Part shown: in pieces, positions 63,031-64,000 of the stretch
Position numbering within the stretch: the first letter of the stretch is position 1
Layout of the letters: each line of letters begins with the position of its first letter
From: Alphaproteobacteria bacterium
GTDB lineage: Bacteria > Pseudomonadota > Alphaproteobacteria > UBA8366 > GCA-2717185
Assembly: GCA_021774435.1 (NCBI GenBank)
Contig: JAJFJB010000297.1
Location: forward strand, 1-64,000
Length of the DNA stretch: 64,000 nt
Direction: 5' to 3'
Made by a program: the position numbers and the translations under genes
Notes under the pieces: generated by a model
The model's database searches: none
The model's input: only the letters and a program-made list of their open reading frames with translations
Told to the model about the DNA's origin: nothing

Positions 63031-63334
63031 TTAATCCTTCTTGTCTGGGAACTTCGCGTCCCGAACCACTTCGCTTACATAGGATGAAAATTCTTCATAC
63101 AATTTATCGCGCCCAAATTTCTGTATCTCACGATGCTCGGGGTGGTCGCAAAACGAGCAGAGTTGTTCCTCCGATTCCCAATAATGGATCGAAACGCGCC
63201 CCCCATCGCCGGCGACGTATCCCTTATGCGTGATATAGCCAGACATCGACCGCGGAGTTGAGGGAATAGCGGAACTCATCCGCGAGCGCCGCGAGTTCGC
63301 TATTTAGCATTAAGCAGTCCTGCAGCTTTGTCAT
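63031..63334 (-). pseudogene. Frameshifted antibiotic-biosynthesis-monooxygenase-like gene
   Basis: The reading 63031-63279 encodes a typical second half of the ABM/YgiN small monooxygenase fold: SGYITHKGYVAGDGGRVSIHYWESEEQL, then PEHREIQKFGRDKLYEEF and a VSEVVRDAKF end. The matching first helix lies in another frame (ATG 63334 down to 63224) as SELAALADEFRYSLNS. The shift from one to the other is needed near 63246-63262. The first beta strand is also poorly matched. An alternative is that a shortened protein from ATG 63279 or 63246 is made, but it would lack part of the fold. Confidence 0.55.
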
Positions 63335-63379
63335 TGGCGCGCATGTATTATTTGAACGGGAGACGTTAAACTCGGCGCC

Positions 63380-63454
63380 ATGGTGGAGAGAATTCAGCGT
63401 GGATTGGCGGCAATCGCGTCTGCTGACGTTGTCGATAAGGGGAGAGAGGAATGA
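63380..63454 (+). pseudogene. Remnant of a third cyclase N-terminus
   Basis: 24-codon frame whose first 18 residues, MVERIQRGLAAIASADVV, match the start of both cyclases (MVEGTQRRLAAIVSADVV in copy 1). The DNA is also nearly identical to copy 1 through gctgacgttgtcg, then switches to the sulfotransferase ribosome site. The remaining residues DKGREE have no counterpart in the cyclases. Its TGA overlaps the sulfotransferase ATG as ATGA. It is therefore a truncated third copy that may work as a leader peptide. Confidence 0.6.
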
Positions 63455-64000
63455 CGGAGGAACGACCTCGTCGAGAAACCCATTATTATAGCCAAATATC
63501 CGATTCCGCGCGGTGGGACCATTTTGCGGGCCGTGACACTGATGTTTTTGTCTGTACGCCTCCGAAGGCCGGCACCACTTGGACTCAAACCCTGTGCTGT
63601 CTGTTGCTGTTCGGCTGGCGTGAATTCGACATCAGGCCCTCCGATATCTCGCCCTGGTATGATGCGACTTTCGAGCCGGTCGAAGAAATAAATGCGTTGA
63701 TTGAAGCGCAGGATCATCGCCGCCTCCTTAAGACCCATACGCCCCTGGATGGTATTCCTTACAATTCCCAACGGACATACGTGACCGTCTACCGCGATCC
63801 GCGCGATGTGTATTTTTCCGCGCTCAATCATAAGGACAATGTCACACTGAACGACTTTTCGATCGGTCCGGAGGACGATATATCGGCGCCATTCAGGGAA
63901 TGGGTGCATGCACCGGCCGGAAATGGCGGCTCTGCCAGCGGCTCACTGGAGCGGTTCATCGTTCACTTCAAGAGCTTCAAACGGTTCGGCCATTTGGCGA
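63451..64000 (+). CDS. PAPS-dependent sulfotransferase (copy 2, runs off the window)
   Basis: First 183 codons of a paralogue of the sulfotransferase at 60215, in register from SDSARWDHF onward. PAPS loop CTPPKAGTTWTQ (35-46) has alanine at position 40 where copy 1 and most members have serine. 3'-phosphate site VYRDPRDVYFSALNH is intact. ATG 63451 has a strong ggagagagga ribosome site that leaves essentially no spacing for its last part but good spacing for ggggag. The 3' end lies beyond the window. Confidence 0.85.
   Translation, partial: MTEERPRRETHYYSQISDSARWDHFAGRDTDVFVCTPPKAGTTWTQTLCCLLLFGWREFDIRPSDISPWYDATFEPVEEINALIEAQDHRRLLKTHTPLDGIPYNSQRTYVTVYRDPRDVYFSALNHKDNVTLNDFSIGPEDDISAPFREWVHAPAGNGGSASGSLERFIVHFKSFKRFGHLA

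Noticed and set aside
55800-64000. Genomic island or transposon carrying the cyclase and sulfotransferase genes
   Set aside because: No transposase, integrase, terminal repeats or tRNA boundary seen; duplication and decay explain the pattern so far.

Overview
The window looks like the chromosome of a free-living, metabolically versatile alphaproteobacterium. The signs are two DUF1127 genes, a GcvA-type LysR regulator, a Ugp transporter with its phosphodiesterase, a Liv transporter, and a strong bias toward oxidoreductases, amidohydrolases and metallo-beta-lactamase-fold enzymes. Genus cannot be told from the sequence alone. I see no rRNA, tRNA, CRISPR array, transposase or phage gene. Gene density is very high: convergent neighbours are repeatedly separated by 0 to about 20 bases, and operon genes overlap by 1, 4 or 8 bases.

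Layout. 0-7.2 kb: housekeeping genes (Xaa-Pro aminopeptidase, PrmA, UvrD/PcrA helicase), a tandem duplication of a DUF1127 gene in which one copy is shortened, and an HtrA-like periplasmic protein whose three catalytic residues are all replaced. 7.2-17.2 kb: a divergent ten-gene catabolic cluster. The minus arm holds a TauD dioxygenase, a DUF1989 protein, a Rieske oxygenase and a flavin monooxygenase. The plus arm holds a dienelactone hydrolase, an amidohydrolase, a VOC protein, a crotonase, an acyl-CoA-dehydrogenase-fold enzyme and a PhzF protein. I do not recognise it as a described pathway. 17.2-19.6 kb: metallo-hydrolase, GreB and a VOC protein. 19.6-24.7 kb: a complete ugpBAECQ operon for glycerophosphodiester uptake and cleavage. 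24.9-32.5 kb: hydroxyacid oxidase, thioredoxin reductase, lactonase-like enzyme, hydroxyacid dehydrogenase, MFS transporter, pentapeptide-repeat protein and SDR. 32.5-37.1 kb: a livKHMGF branched-chain amino acid/amide transporter. 37.4-46.5 kb: acyl-CoA synthetase, gamma-glutamyltransferase, metallo-hydrolase, PepN and a flavin disulfide reductase. 46.5-55.7 kb: DMT exporter, LysR regulator, a minus-strand catabolic operon containing a split AtuA-type pair, and a Baeyer-Villiger-type monooxygenase.

55.7-64 kb differs from the rest: gaps are longer and genes are duplicated and decayed. Two paralogous class III nucleotide cyclases with TolB-like and TPR regions lie head to tail. A 24-codon fragment of a third cyclase sits directly before a sulfotransferase that runs off the window, and a paralogous sulfotransferase follows the second cyclase. 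This zone also holds a frameshifted monooxygenase gene, a degenerate universal stress protein, a methyltransferase and several perfect palindromes or nested hairpins.

All functions are inferred from protein sequence features read by eye. Starts were moved from the longest possible frame where a Shine-Dalgarno sequence, a paralogue or a neighbouring gene argued for it.
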